Source: G965116155 sp965116155 (lineage in GTDB: Bacteria; Bdellovibrionota; Bdellovibrionia; Bdellovibrionales; UBA1609). From it: a stretch of DNA of 64,000 bases. Numbering within the stretch: the stretch's first letter is position 1; every line of letters begins with the position of its first letter. Under the pieces are notes generated by a model, which did no database searches, was not told where the DNA came from, and was given only the letters and a program-made list of their open reading frames with translations. Below, in pieces: positions 9,512-17,886 of the stretch. Location: NCBI GenBank assembly GCA_965116155.1, contig OZ220488.1, positions 1,302,001-1,366,000 on the forward strand, given 5' to 3'. The position numbers and the translations under genes are program-made.

Positions 9512-11368
9512 GTGAATGTTGTATTAAAGGTGCATTTGCAGGGCTCCTTGTATAAGCAAGAGAGTTTCGATCAGGATCGAATAGTTATTGGTTCGGGCGA
9601 AAATGTTGATCTGCGTTTGAAGTCTGAGCAGTCTAAGCCTGTGTCTCCTATACATGCGGTAATTGAAAGGCGTGACGACGCGTACTTTTGTGCTGATATG
9701 GGCTCTGGTGTGGGCACCTTTTGCAATGCCAAGCCGGTGAAAGATGTTCAAATTATGCCAGGCGATGTGCTTTCGGTGGGTGGGTACCAGTTGGAGTTTG
9801 AGCTCAAAAGGCCTGTGGACAGAACAGCGGGTTTAAACATAGCGGCATCAGATGACGACGAAACTTTAGTAACAGAGTTTGCAGAGCCCCCCAAAACCTC
9901 TAAGCCCAAGGGGCCTGCCAGAGCTAAAAGAGCTCCGGCTAAAAAAGCGCCACTTAAAAAGACCCGTGCAGGCGCCAAGGTGGCGCGTGGAACTTTTGCG
10001 CCTCCTAGTGCACGTAAAAATTTAGACACACTCATTAAGCCTAGTATGGGTTCTGCCGTGGATGTGTGGGTGTCGTGGCGGGAGCGCGTGGTGCAGGCGC
10101 GGCATTTTAAGGGCGAGCATGAGGTCAGTATAGGTGTAGATGCTGATAACGACATTGTGCTGCCTTTGGAGGCGCGGCGCACGCGTAAGCATAAGTTTTT
10201 AAAAACCGGTTCTTCGCAGGCCGTGGTTAATATGGGCTCTATGTTTGCGGGTGGTAGCTTGCAGACCAAGGGCGAGCCTACGCAGGTGGTGGCCGTGGGT
10301 AGTACTATTACCTTGTTGCCGGGCCAGTTGTTAAAGCTCAATTTGCATAATGAAAACCTGCATGTGTATGTGCGTTTTGTGGATGAGGCTCCTACTGTTG
10401 CAGCTTTGGGCGCGCAAGAGGGCAGCCGAGAGCTTGTGGCTATCGGCTTGGCCATGGTTTTGGTGGCTATGTTGGCTATGTATATGGCGTTTTATTCTAC
10501 TTATGAGTTAGCAGATGAGGACTTAGAAGAAAAAGCCCGCAAAGTAACGATTGTGTTTAAACCGCCGGTGCGTCCTATAACAAAACCCAAGCCCAAAAAA
10601 GTGGTAAAAAAACCTACGGTAAAACGCGTGCGGCAGGTTAAGGATCCTGGCAAGGGCCGGCGTTCGCGTACGCGCAAGGTTGTGAAAAAAGTAAAACCTT
10701 CTGGTGGAGTGAAGACGGCTCGCAAATCCGGTGCAGGGGCTAAAACGGTAAAGCCTAAGGTCGATGTAAATAAAGTGGGTTTGCTTTCGGCCTTTGGTGG
10801 TGGCGGGGTGCATGAGACTTTGTCGACGGGTGCAGAAGGCTCGGGGGCTTTGCTGGGTGACGCTGCGCGGGCGAAAGGTCAAAGTGGTATAGGCGAAGAT
10901 CGCAAAGGCGGCGCCTTGGGCTTGAGGGGTTCTGTGGGAAAAAGGGATACCGTGGCTGGTCAGGCGGTGAGTGTGGGAGGCAAGGGCTCGGGGGCTTTTG
11001 GTTCGGGCACTGGGGGCTTGGGTGTTAAGGGTGATGTGGATTTGAATTTGGATTCTGATGAGATCGAGGCGTCGAGCTCTATTGATCGGGATGCGATTTT
11101 GCGTATAGTGCGCCGTAATAAACCTGGTATTAGAGCCTGTTACAACACGGAACTTAACAGAAAAAAGGGTTTAGGGGGTAAGATACTTATAGAGTGGGAT
11201 ATTGGTACCGGTGGGCGCGTGGTGAGAACCCGAGTGCTGTCTAATACGTTGCAGAGCGCTCGTGTTGCGACTTGTGTGCGTAGGTTGATATCGGGCTTGT
11301 TGTTTCCTGCGCCTGAATCGGATGAAATTGCCAGGGTGGCTTTTCCGTTTACATTTCAGGCGCGGTAG
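9512..11368 (+). CDS. FHA-domain protein with AgmX/PglI-type C-terminal domain (GltG/NfsG-like)
   Basis: A 618-residue bitopic protein that probably couples the cytosol to the periplasm. Residues 1-100 form an FHA-type phosphopeptide-binding domain (IGSGENVDLRL, then SPIHAVIE). A Lys/Ala/Pro linker leads to a second FHA-like domain around 180-295. One membrane helix lies at about 307-328. Beyond it come a Lys/Pro-rich TonB-like stretch, a Gly-rich region, and a C-terminal domain (about 520-618, with Cys543 and Cys588, TGGRV and FPFTF) matching the AgmX/PglI C-terminal family, which resembles energy-transducing TonB ends. In Myxococcus GltG (PglI) and NfsG have this plan and work with the AglRQS motor. 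The motor genes follow directly. Confidence 0.82.
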   Translation: MNVVLKVHLQGSLYKQESFDQDRIVIGSGENVDLRLKSEQSKPVSPIHAVIERRDDAYFCADMGSGVGTFCNAKPVKDVQIMPGDVLSVGGYQLEFELKRPVDRTAGLNIAASDDDETLVTEFAEPPKTSKPKGPARAKRAPAKKAPLKKTRAGAKVARGTFAPPSARKNLDTLIKPSMGSAVDVWVSWRERVVQARHFKGEHEVSIGVDADNDIVLPLEARRTRKHKFLKTGSSQAVVNMGSMFAGGSLQTKGEPTQVVAVGSTITLLPGQLLKLNLHNENLHVYVRFVDEAPTVAALGAQEGSRELVAIGLAMVLVAMLAMYMAFYSTYELADEDLEEKARKVTIVFKPPVRPITKPKPKKVVKKPTVKRVRQVKDPGKGRRSRTRKVVKKVKPSGGVKTARKSGAGAKTVKPKVDVNKVGLLSAFGGGGVHETLSTGAEGSGALLGDAARAKGQSGIGEDRKGGALGLRGSVGKRDTVAGQAVSVGGKGSGAFGSGTGGLGVKGDVDLNLDSDEIEASSSIDRDAILRIVRRNKPGIRACYNTELNRKKGLGGKILIEWDIGTGGRVVRTRVLSNTLQSARVATCVRRLISGLLFPAPESDEIARVAFPFTFQAR

Positions 11369-11450
11369 TTTTTAAGAGGGTGTTTTTAGGTTTTTTTAAT
11401 TTTTTTTGATTCTTTCGGACACGAGAGGGGTTTTTTAAAGGAGGCTTAAG

Positions 11451-12152
11451 GTGGAACAGGCTGCAAACGAGGTAGCACAAGGGGTTGTAGATAACCAGGG
11501 GTTTGGTTATTTTTTAGCGCGCGCTTTTTCTGCAGAGCATGGCGGCGGCTTTATGATGTGGGTCATCTTGCTCGTGGGGGTGATGCTGGTTTTTTTAATC
11601 ATTGAGCGTGTTATGTCTATGCGAAAGATGCGTGTGGACTCGGTGAGCTTGAACGATGGTTTGTACAGAATGGTGGTGCGTGGGGATATTAACCAGGCGG
11701 TTTCGTTTTGTGACACGCGTCCTGCTCCGCTTACTAATACATTAAAAGAGGGCTTAATACAGGTCATTAATAAGCGCCCTGATGAAGAGGTGCAGGTGGC
11801 GATGGATGCGGCGGTGTTGCGTGAGACTCCTCGTGTGGAGGGCTGGACAGCTCTTTTGGCATTGGGGGGTAACGTTGCGGTGCTGTTAGGGCTACTGGGT
11901 ACTGTGGGAGGTTTGATTAAGTCTTTTAGTGGTGTGGCGGCTGCTGATGCTGCGACCAAGTCGATAGAGTTGTCTAAGGGTATTTCGGAGGCTTTGAACT
12001 GTACGGCTTTTGGTTTGGGTGTGGCTATTATAGCTTTGGTGGCTTATGGTTTTTTGCAAATACGCATCGAGCGCATTTTAACGGATATGCGTGAGGGTAG
12101 TATGCGGGTTATGAACCTTGTGGTGGCTAACCGTGATAAGATTAAGGTCTAG
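11451..12152 (+). CDS. MotA/TolQ/ExbB-family proton channel subunit (AglR-like)
   Basis: This is the inner-membrane motor subunit. GTG 11451 follows AAAGGAGGCTTAAG, a strong ribosome site. Three membrane helices are visible: about 34-53 (MMWVILLVGVMLVFLIIERV), about 134-158 (LLALGGNVAVLLGLLGTVGG) and about 180-203 (CTAFGLGVAIIALVAYGFL). The GLLGTVGGLI segment is the family signature. At 233 residues it has the usual TolQ/ExbB size. With the two ExbD-like partners downstream it should form a proton-driven stator like AglRQS, which powers the Glt and Nfs machines. It could instead serve another TonB-like task, but the operon argues for the Glt-type role. Confidence 0.88.
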   Translation: MEQAANEVAQGVVDNQGFGYFLARAFSAEHGGGFMMWVILLVGVMLVFLIIERVMSMRKMRVDSVSLNDGLYRMVVRGDINQAVSFCDTRPAPLTNTLKEGLIQVINKRPDEEVQVAMDAAVLRETPRVEGWTALLALGGNVAVLLGLLGTVGGLIKSFSGVAAADAATKSIELSKGISEALNCTAFGLGVAIIALVAYGFLQIRIERILTDMREGSMRVMNLVVANRDKIKV

Positions 12153-12182
12153 GCTTAAGGTGCGGATTTTGGGAGTGTTGCT

Positions 12183-12656
12183 ATGGCCCATGTAGATACA
12201 GGCAAAGGCGGTGGGCGTGCGGCTAACGCGGACCTAAACATTGTGCCTTTTATAGACCTGATGAGTGTTTTGGTTATATTTTTGCTTATTACCGCGGTGT
12301 GGACACAGGTGACGATGATTCAAATAGGCAGCTCTATTTACGGCAAAAAGTCAGACGACATGAAGCAACTCCCCAAGCCTGAGGTGCATATTCCGTTGAG
12401 GCTCGATGTGCGGCAGGGGGGGTTTTTTTTGATCATGGGTGATGAGCGCAAGAGTTTTCCAAAGCAGGGTGGTCAGTATAATGTGCCGGCTTTAGTGAAG
12501 GCGCTTAAGGATTTTAAGATGGTGCATCTGACTAAGGAGGATGCGGTGATTACCATTGAGGATCAGTTGAATTATGAGACTTTAATTTTGGGGATGGATG
12601 CCTTGTTAGAGGCGGAGTTTGGGCAGGTGTCTATTTCTACAGCGGCGGCTTTGTAG
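12183..12656 (+). CDS. ExbD/TolR-family motor protein, first copy (AglQ/AglS-like)
   Basis: A 157-residue bitopic protein with ATG 12183 preceded by GGGAG. A Gly-rich N-terminal tail leads into one membrane helix carrying the essential Asp: NIVPFIDLMSVLVIFLL, with Asp25 in the place of the proton-carrying residue of ExbD/TolR. The periplasmic domain is short and beta-rich. It lies 30 bases after the ExbB-like gene and 13 before a second ExbD. One channel protein with two ExbD-like proteins is the same stoichiometry of genes as AglR with AglQ and AglS. Confidence 0.87.
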   Translation: MAHVDTGKGGGRAANADLNIVPFIDLMSVLVIFLLITAVWTQVTMIQIGSSIYGKKSDDMKQLPKPEVHIPLRLDVRQGGFFLIMGDERKSFPKQGGQYNVPALVKALKDFKMVHLTKEDAVITIEDQLNYETLILGMDALLEAEFGQVSISTAAAL

Positions 12657-12669
12657 GGGGTGTTAGGTC

Positions 12670-13263
12670 GTGCCAATATATGTGCCGGGTTATAGGGACC
12701 GCAAGGGCAGGGCTTCTGTTGTTAAGCGTAATGTGGTGGCGCTGTTATCTTTAACAGCCATGGTGGATCTGTTTACGGTTTTGGTGGTGTTTTTGTTGCA
12801 GAGCTATAATGTGACGGGCGAGGTAATAGACATTAGTGACGAGGTGCTGTTGCCGCAGGCTGTGCAGACAAAGGATCTCACCCCGGCCCATGTGGTGGTG
12901 CTGTCGCCAGATGAGTTGTTATTTAATGGTGAGCAGGTGGCTAATGTAAGCAGTTTGCGCGCGCAGCAGCATTGGATGATTGAAAGCTTGCTGGCTCAAA
13001 CGCGCGGAGCTATTGAGGTGGGCGAAGCTAATGAAAAGAGCCTGTATGCAAAGATCAAAAGTGGTGTGCGGCAGGTTCGTAATGCTCCTGCAGATGAAAA
13101 TGATGGTGTTGCTGCGGTGGTGCCGGAGTATCGAAAGGCCACAGTGCAGGCGGATAAGAGCATTCGATTTTTAACTCTTAAAAAGGTCTTGTACACGCTT
13201 ACAGAGGCCGGCATCATCGAAATCAATTTTGCAGTAATAAAAAGCCCCGAGTTAGAGCGCTAG
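12670..13263 (+). CDS. ExbD/TolR-family motor protein, second copy; C terminus encoded by a repeat
   Basis: This 197-residue protein starts with GTG 12670 after TAGGGGGTGTTAGGTC. Its membrane helix (LLSLTAMVDLFTVLVVFLL) keeps the key Asp at residue 33. The periplasmic domain is longer than in the first copy, with an extra segment at about 105-160. It ends the nine-gene cluster. The last three codons and the stop (TTA GAG CGC TAG, Leu-Glu-Arg-stop) are the terminal motif of a class I hairpin element starting at 13251, so the native C terminus may have been replaced by an element end. The catalytic part is intact. Confidence 0.86.
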   Translation: MPIYVPGYRDRKGRASVVKRNVVALLSLTAMVDLFTVLVVFLLQSYNVTGEVIDISDEVLLPQAVQTKDLTPAHVVVLSPDELLFNGEQVANVSSLRAQQHWMIESLLAQTRGAIEVGEANEKSLYAKIKSGVRQVRNAPADENDGVAAVVPEYRKATVQADKSIRFLTLKKVLYTLTEAGIIEINFAVIKSPELER

Positions 13264-13283
13264 TCCAAAATTCTGGGATAGAG

Positions 13284-13399
13284 TGCGTAAGCATAAAAGT
13301 GTTAGTGAGGGCGCCTTGGCCAGAAAGCGCAGCCTGCTGACACACCTTTAGGTGTGCAAGGCAAGCGGTCTAAGCCAGGGTGCCCTCACGCGCTGGATA
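13284..13399 (+). repeat. 116-bp class II hairpin, copy A
   Basis: It begins TGCGTAAGCATAAAAGTG and ends GCGCTGGATA. Arms GTGAGGGCGCCTTGGC and GCCAGGGTGCCCTCAC pair with two exceptions, and the tip is CACACC-TTTA-GGTGTG. Two further copies of exactly 116 bp lie at 42271-42386 and 42534-42649 and differ at only a few positions. Confidence 0.9.
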
Positions 13400-13490
13400 A
13401 AGCGGCGGCGCAAGAGCAGCACCCAGTGCTTTTCAAGAGAGTTTGAACGCTTTGGGCCTATTGATCGCCCCAAGCTGTCGGCGCATTGAT

Positions 13491-13620
13491 AGCTGTCTAG
13501 CGCGCAAAAACACTTTGAATGGGGCCTCGCTTGCCACCTTGGCTGGCGCCCCTTGCAGGGGCTGCCAATGTGTCTACGCCTCTGATCAAAGTGTTTTTGC
13601 TGGCGCTTTTATCCTTACGG
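13491..13620 (+). repeat. Class II hairpin with AAAAACACTTTGA stem
   Basis: The left end AGCTGTCTAGCGCGC and the right end TGGCGCTTTTATCCTTACG flank arms AAAAACACTTTGA and TCAAAGTGTTTTT. The tip holds the recurrent TTGGCTGGCGCC and GGGGCTGCCAA halves. A near-identical copy lies inverted at 41730-41862. Confidence 0.88.
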
Positions 13621-13656
13621 AGCAAGCGTCCTACAGAGAATTTTGCGGCCTATAAG

Positions 13657-13686
13657 TGCGTAAGCATTTTTGCGCGCTAGACAGCT
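13657..13686 (-). repeat. Class II ends without a stem (solo ends)
   Basis: TGCGTAAGCA is joined through five T to GCGCGCTAGACAGCT. Read on the minus strand this is the class II left end directly fused to the class II right end with the hairpin interior missing. From here to 13838 I see only fragments of element ends and no gene. Confidence 0.7.
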
Positions 13687-13838
13687 GGCGTAAGCATTAG
13701 AGTGCCAACAAAAAGGCGTGACCTGAGCTGCCAGATTTGCTTAAAGCTATGGAGCCTTGAGTCCATAGCGCCGTCTCCTTGATGCGCCTTTGGGCGGAAA
13801 GCCTTGAGCCTTAGGTTTGTCTTCGTCATACTATAAAT

Positions 13839-16403
13839 ATGCGTAAGCACTGGGTGGTTATTTGTTGTGTGGTGCTGTCTTGTGCTTTTATTGTGGTAGC
13901 TTGCTCCGATGATACTCCGGACCCTAAAGCGCCCACTCCTGATGCGAGCGCTGCAGACTTAAGGGCCGATGTACTAAAAGACCACGACACCCTGGTGGTG
14001 CCGCGTGATGGTGAGACGCAGTACGATTTAAAACCTTTTTTTGCCACACTGCATGGGGTGGCAAAAAGCCAAATCCGCACCTCTAACACCAAAAGCCAAG
14101 TGGAGTTTGATACAGATGACTGCTCGGAGGATGATGAGCTTTTTGAGCTGTCGTACCAAGTGTCAGGCAAAGACAAAGAGATAAATATAGAGTGTGCGGA
14201 TTCTAGCACGGGCTTGCCCGATAGCGTGGATGAGGGGTTTTTATTTTTAGCTGGCAACAAAATCTATATGTATACGCTGGATGACAACGATGGCAAAAAG
14301 GACAAAGTGCCCATCAGTGCAGGGGAGTTGTTGTTTTTTTCTGCTGCGTCTAAAAATTTAAATGCTTCTAAAAAATTGCGCCGCCAAGAGATCACCTTTA
14401 AGGGCGATGACGATGAGACAGAAGCTTCAGAGGTAGGAGCCGTATTAGCTTTTGGTGCTGCAGGTGACGTAAAGGTGGAGGACACCACTTTAGGCACTGC
14501 TGGTGCAGCTAAGGGCGACGGGTTTTTATTTATAGCCGTGCACTGGGGCACAGATGATGGGGCGGATGATTTTTTTGGCCTAGGTCAGGACGAAGAAGAC
14601 AATGTGCAAAAAGCCCAACCAAGCTCTGGTAGTAACAATGATGATAACGACGATAGCGGTGGCGGCGACAGTGGCGGCAACAGTGGCGACGATGATGACA
14701 ATGACGGCGACAGTGGTGACAGTAGCGGCGATGGCGATGGTGCAGGTGGAAGTAACGACGATGACAGTGGCAACAATAATGGTGACAGTGATAGTGACGA
14801 TGATGATGACGTGGCAGGGGCGGCTAATTTGGTGGCGCCTTTTGCTGATGCAAAGGTGCAGGCTGGCACAAGTGCGGGGAGCTTAAATTTTAGCTGGGCC
14901 TGTAACACTGCAGCTGCGGATTCTATGTACCACTTAGCTAGTGCTGAGGGCGATTTAGACAGCTGTGCTGAGGTGAGTGTTGAGAGCACGCCTTTAGCAG
15001 ATCGCACATTAGCGGGTGTGCATATTTTAAAAAAAACCGCATCAAGCAATTGGTCAAAGGCGGGCTATATTGCTGCAAGAGCTGTTACTAAAACAGGGTC
15101 GCGTTTTAAAGTGGTGCTAACTGACGTTGATACAGGTATTTATCAGTATGCTGTGGCGCCCGCTAAGGGAGAGAGTGATCTAGCGTGGGGGCGTGCTCCC
15201 TATCTAACACAGGCACAGCTGTTGGAAACAGGAGCAACGGGTACCACAAAGGTTAGTAGCTGCACTCACAATAACATGCCTGGGGCAAAAGAGTTTGCCG
15301 TGCTTGGCGTACCTGCTACAAGCATACAGCTGTGTGTACCTCGCAACAAAAGGTGTGGGTTCAAACCGGTGCCAGGTAAGGCGGCGGGTGCGGATTGTGA
15401 GTGCCAGGCGTATGGGGGTCGTGCTTCGTCTGTGTCTGGTTTTGTGTGGGATGGCAAATGCGCCATGAATCCTATATTTAAGATGCTGCGTTACACCCAG
15501 CACAATACCAAAGGGCTCACGTTAGAGGAGCAAACAAGGTTAGCTAATCCCATAGGCCATGTTAAGTTTACGCCTATGTTTGGGTTTCCACCCTATGCCT
15601 CATGGGTCGCAGTGGATCGGCGGTGGTTAAGGGCTTTCCGCCAGGAAATTGAAATCTGTGAAAAAACAAACAATGTAGGTGTGTGGCCTTCTGGCAATGT
15701 GCAAGGCGGCAGCTGGTGTAAGGGTCAAGGGGAGCTCAGGTCACCGTGGGTGTTTCCTGCGGAGCGCTTAGCTGTAGCGGCGAATGTGCGCCATTATTTT
15801 CGTATGCGCGCGTTGCACCTTACTTTGAATTTGGGTGATGCAAATTACTGGCGAAGCCCTTGGGTTTTGATGCAAGCGGATTCGCACACAAGGTTTTGGG
15901 GTTTTTCAGACTCTACGGATGCTACTAAGCGCGATGTATTAGAAGCGCCTAGTGGAGCAAAGGTGTTATATGGTGGCAAAGGGAATGACTGGCTATCTGA
16001 TACCACTCAAACGGCAACGAATATGACTTTTTTGGTGGATTCTTTTTCTTGGGATTTAATTACCAATTTAGAACAAAGGTTCGCGCTTGGAGGAACTAGC
16101 CATACAACTCATATTAAGTGCTATAACGCGAGCCATACGCTTAAAATGGTGATTTTAGAGAGGCCGGATAATTTTTCTACCAGCAATTGGCAGACGCACT
16201 TTCAGGAGGCGACCCATGCTTCAGACGCTCTGCCGCCAAGCGCATGCGCATTAGCAGATGCGGGCTTAAGGCATGCAAACTGCAAAGGCGTTCGTATTGT
16301 TATTAATTCTCAAGGACATTTTCATTTGTCTGGCACTTTTGGCGGCTCCTTAGGTGGCACCGCAGACGCCCCCAAGCGGCTACTGTATTTTAAGTGCAAT
16401 TAG
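13839..16403 (+). CDS. Large predicted surface lipoprotein with Asp/Ser/Gly-rich spacer
   Basis: An 854-residue protein of unknown function. A lipoprotein signal peptide ends in the lipobox VVAC with Cys22, so the mature protein is probably lipid-anchored. Residues up to about 240 form a first domain. A spacer of about 70 residues (about 260-330) is almost only Asp, Ser, Gly and Asn. The C-terminal 520 residues contain several Cys and many aromatics but no motif I recognise; the GGKGND segment recalls RTX nonapeptides but is single. The ATG lacks a clear ribosome site and its first bases coincide with the element motif ATGCGTAAGCA. The stop TAG lies in the end of a class I hairpin. Hairpin elements on both sides suggest an accessory gene. 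Confidence 0.75.
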   Translation: MRKHWVVICCVVLSCAFIVVACSDDTPDPKAPTPDASAADLRADVLKDHDTLVVPRDGETQYDLKPFFATLHGVAKSQIRTSNTKSQVEFDTDDCSEDDELFELSYQVSGKDKEINIECADSSTGLPDSVDEGFLFLAGNKIYMYTLDDNDGKKDKVPISAGELLFFSAASKNLNASKKLRRQEITFKGDDDETEASEVGAVLAFGAAGDVKVEDTTLGTAGAAKGDGFLFIAVHWGTDDGADDFFGLGQDEEDNVQKAQPSSGSNNDDNDDSGGGDSGGNSGDDDDNDGDSGDSSGDGDGAGGSNDDDSGNNNGDSDSDDDDDVAGAANLVAPFADAKVQAGTSAGSLNFSWACNTAAADSMYHLASAEGDLDSCAEVSVESTPLADRTLAGVHILKKTASSNWSKAGYIAARAVTKTGSRFKVVLTDVDTGIYQYAVAPAKGESDLAWGRAPYLTQAQLLETGATGTTKVSSCTHNNMPGAKEFAVLGVPATSIQLCVPRNKRCGFKPVPGKAAGADCECQAYGGRASSVSGFVWDGKCAMNPIFKMLRYTQHNTKGLTLEEQTRLANPIGHVKFTPMFGFPPYASWVAVDRRWLRAFRQEIEICEKTNNVGVWPSGNVQGGSWCKGQGELRSPWVFPAERLAVAANVRHYFRMRALHLTLNLGDANYWRSPWVLMQADSHTRFWGFSDSTDATKRDVLEAPSGAKVLYGGKGNDWLSDTTQTATNMTFLVDSFSWDLITNLEQRFALGGTSHTTHIKCYNASHTLKMVILERPDNFSTSNWQTHFQEATHASDALPPSACALADAGLRHANCKGVRIVINSQGHFHLSGTFGGSLGGTADAPKRLLYFKCN

Positions 16404-16555
16404 AGTGTTAGCCCAATATTCTGGGCAAAGCGCAATCTCCAGTGTAGCCCCTGTTAAGGGGCTATCACGCTGGAGATAAGCGCCCCACAGAATATTGGGC
16501 GGGCCTATAAGGCATCTATGAGCCTGTAGCCTTGTGCGATTTTTAGGCACAAGGC
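16399..16555. repeat. Class I hairpin element with GCCCAATATTCTG stem
   Basis: Arms GCCCAATATTCTG (16411-16423) and CAGAATATTGGGC (16488-16500) pair perfectly around an inner hairpin (CTCCAG/CTGGAG and AGCCCC/GGGGCT). The left end ATTAGAGTGTTAG contains the stop codon of the lipoprotein gene. The right end reads CGGGCCTATAAGGCATC and is followed by a small hairpin GCCTTGTGC/GCACAAGGC. The remaining bases to 16748 contain no recognisable site beyond a likely promoter region for the next gene. Confidence 0.85.
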
Positions 16556-16748
16556 AACCAGAGTTGCTTAAGGGAGTCTGGACGCTGCGTGCACCCTTTG
16601 GACTTTGCACAGTGCACCATGCCTTTACACGTGCGTGCATATTGTGCATAGTACTTTGCGGGTTTGGATTAACAAAAATCTACGTGCCACTATTGGCTCT
16701 GGAGTTTTTGTTTTTTTTCGGCATAGCAAAAAGGATATGGAATAAATT

Positions 16749-17744
16749 ATGGCACCAGAAAGAAAAGCAAGTTTAAACACACACTACACCAACACGCATG
16801 ATCGTTTCTTCCGGAGTTGTTTTAAGGATAAGGGTTATACGAGGGCGCTGCTAAAATTTTGGCTGCCTCAAAGCGTGCAGGAGGTGTTGGACATTAAAGG
16901 CCTGGTTAAGCAGGATGCCTCTTTGCCTACTATAGGCAAAGAGGCAGACTTGCTAGTACGAGGAACACTTAAAAACACCAGGCCAATTTATATTTTATTA
17001 GAGCACAAGCACCAACGGCAACCCAACAAAACATACAGACAAATGGCTGATTATGGAGTAGCAATAATGCATTTCGAGTTATCTAAGCCTCAAAAGGAGC
17101 GGCCTGTTATTGTGAATTGCATTTTTTACCATGGCAAAGACCCGTGGCAGCAAGGGTGCGAGTCCGGACTTAATACTGTAATGCACGATATAGGAGCAGA
17201 AAGCATAGACTCCATCTTGCTGCAATTCCATGTGTTTGATCTTGGGCGCCTAGATCGGTCTTTGTGGCCTTCTAAGGGTGCACTGTATTCTATTCTGTAT
17301 GCGCTTTTAAAGGTGCAACAGTTTGGTGATATGGCAGGAAAAGAAAGGCGCGAATTTTTTAGGCAAATTTTCAGCCACCTGGATGACAATGACAGTACAA
17401 ACCTGATGCAGCATGTGGTAACTTATGTTTCGAGTGTTTGTGGGATAGACCATGAGGAGGTGATGGGTATGTTAAAGTCAAGTGGTGCGGCAAGAAAGGA
17501 ATATTTTGAAGCTTGGGAGCAAAATATGGGTAACCCATGGAAGGAGGCTGGTCGCAAGCAAGGCCAGGCAGAAGGGCGTGCAGAGGGCCTAGAAAAAGGC
17601 CTAGAAAAAGGCCTCAAGCGAGGCCGCGCAGAGGAGCGTGTGGCAGTGGCTGCGAATATGCTCAAAAAAGGCTTGAAGCTCTCTGTAATTTCAGAAGTTA
17701 CAGGCCTCTCTCAAGACGAAATCAAGGGGATTAAAAAGGGCTAG
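16749..17744 (+). CDS. Rpn-family recombination-promoting nuclease / putative transposase
   Basis: A 331-residue protein of the PD-(D/E)XK Rpn/YhgA-like (Transposase_31) family, whose members are DNA endonucleases promoting RecA-independent recombination and spread with mobile DNA. The N-terminal HDRFFRSCFKDK is the family start (consensus HD-x-x-F-K). The nuclease core shows EADLLVRG and then ILLEHKHQ, giving the Asp and Glu-x-Lys/His arrangement. The C-terminal tail has the typical repeats of Gly-Glu/Lys-rich helix (EGRAEGLEKGLEKGLKRGRAEE) and a short end domain. The region lies between hairpin elements and an IS3 remnant. Whether it acts on the hairpins is unknown. Confidence 0.85.
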   Translation: MAPERKASLNTHYTNTHDRFFRSCFKDKGYTRALLKFWLPQSVQEVLDIKGLVKQDASLPTIGKEADLLVRGTLKNTRPIYILLEHKHQRQPNKTYRQMADYGVAIMHFELSKPQKERPVIVNCIFYHGKDPWQQGCESGLNTVMHDIGAESIDSILLQFHVFDLGRLDRSLWPSKGALYSILYALLKVQQFGDMAGKERREFFRQIFSHLDDNDSTNLMQHVVTYVSSVCGIDHEEVMGMLKSSGAARKEYFEAWEQNMGNPWKEAGRKQGQAEGRAEGLEKGLEKGLKRGRAEERVAVAANMLKKGLKLSVISEVTGLSQDEIKGIKKG

Positions 17745-17886
17745 GGCGCTTTATCCTATTTTAAGTTGCAGACAGTTTTTATGAACAATTTGTATGGGCG
17801 CGGCGGTTCCCCCCTGAATTAGTACATTTTTGATCTTTACATGGTGAAGGGTTTTAAATGTAAGAGTGTAGGTAGGAGGTGTGGGA

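Larger units (their letters stand above)
13251..13656. repeat. Class I hairpin element with two class II hairpins nested in its loop
   Basis: The left end GTTAGAGCGCTAG (13251-13263) and stem strand AAAATTCTG pair with CAGAGAATTTTGCGGCC near 13633-13650, the same ends as other class I elements. Between them lie two complete class II hairpins: a 116-bp one (13284-13399) and one of about 130 bp (13491-13620). The interval 13435-13620 recurs in inverted orientation at 41730-41920. Short open frames here are chance translations of repeat DNA. Confidence 0.8.

Noticed and set aside
9748..10455. Minus-strand frame of 235 codons inside the FHA gene
   Set aside because: Antisense to well-defined FHA domains, with shadow-type Ser/Ala/Leu composition and no ribosome site.
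13443..13655. Open frame of 70 codons similar to one at 41560-41832 (minus), sharing GASLATLAGAPCRGCQCV
   Set aside because: The likeness comes from the same class II hairpin DNA in inverted orientation; the frames lack ribosome sites and end at random in neighbouring elements. Similar frames at 31769-31993 and 57249-57482 are rejected for the same reason.
13839..13849. Idea that the lipoprotein start codon is created by the element motif ATGCGTAAGCA
   Set aside because: Only eleven bases match and no further element sequence continues into the gene, so chance cannot be excluded; mentioned as a remark only.
14585..15049. Minus-strand frame of 154 codons rich in Ser/Leu/Pro
   Set aside because: It is the complement of the Asp/Ser/Gly spacer of the lipoprotein gene; composition is fully explained by that coding region.
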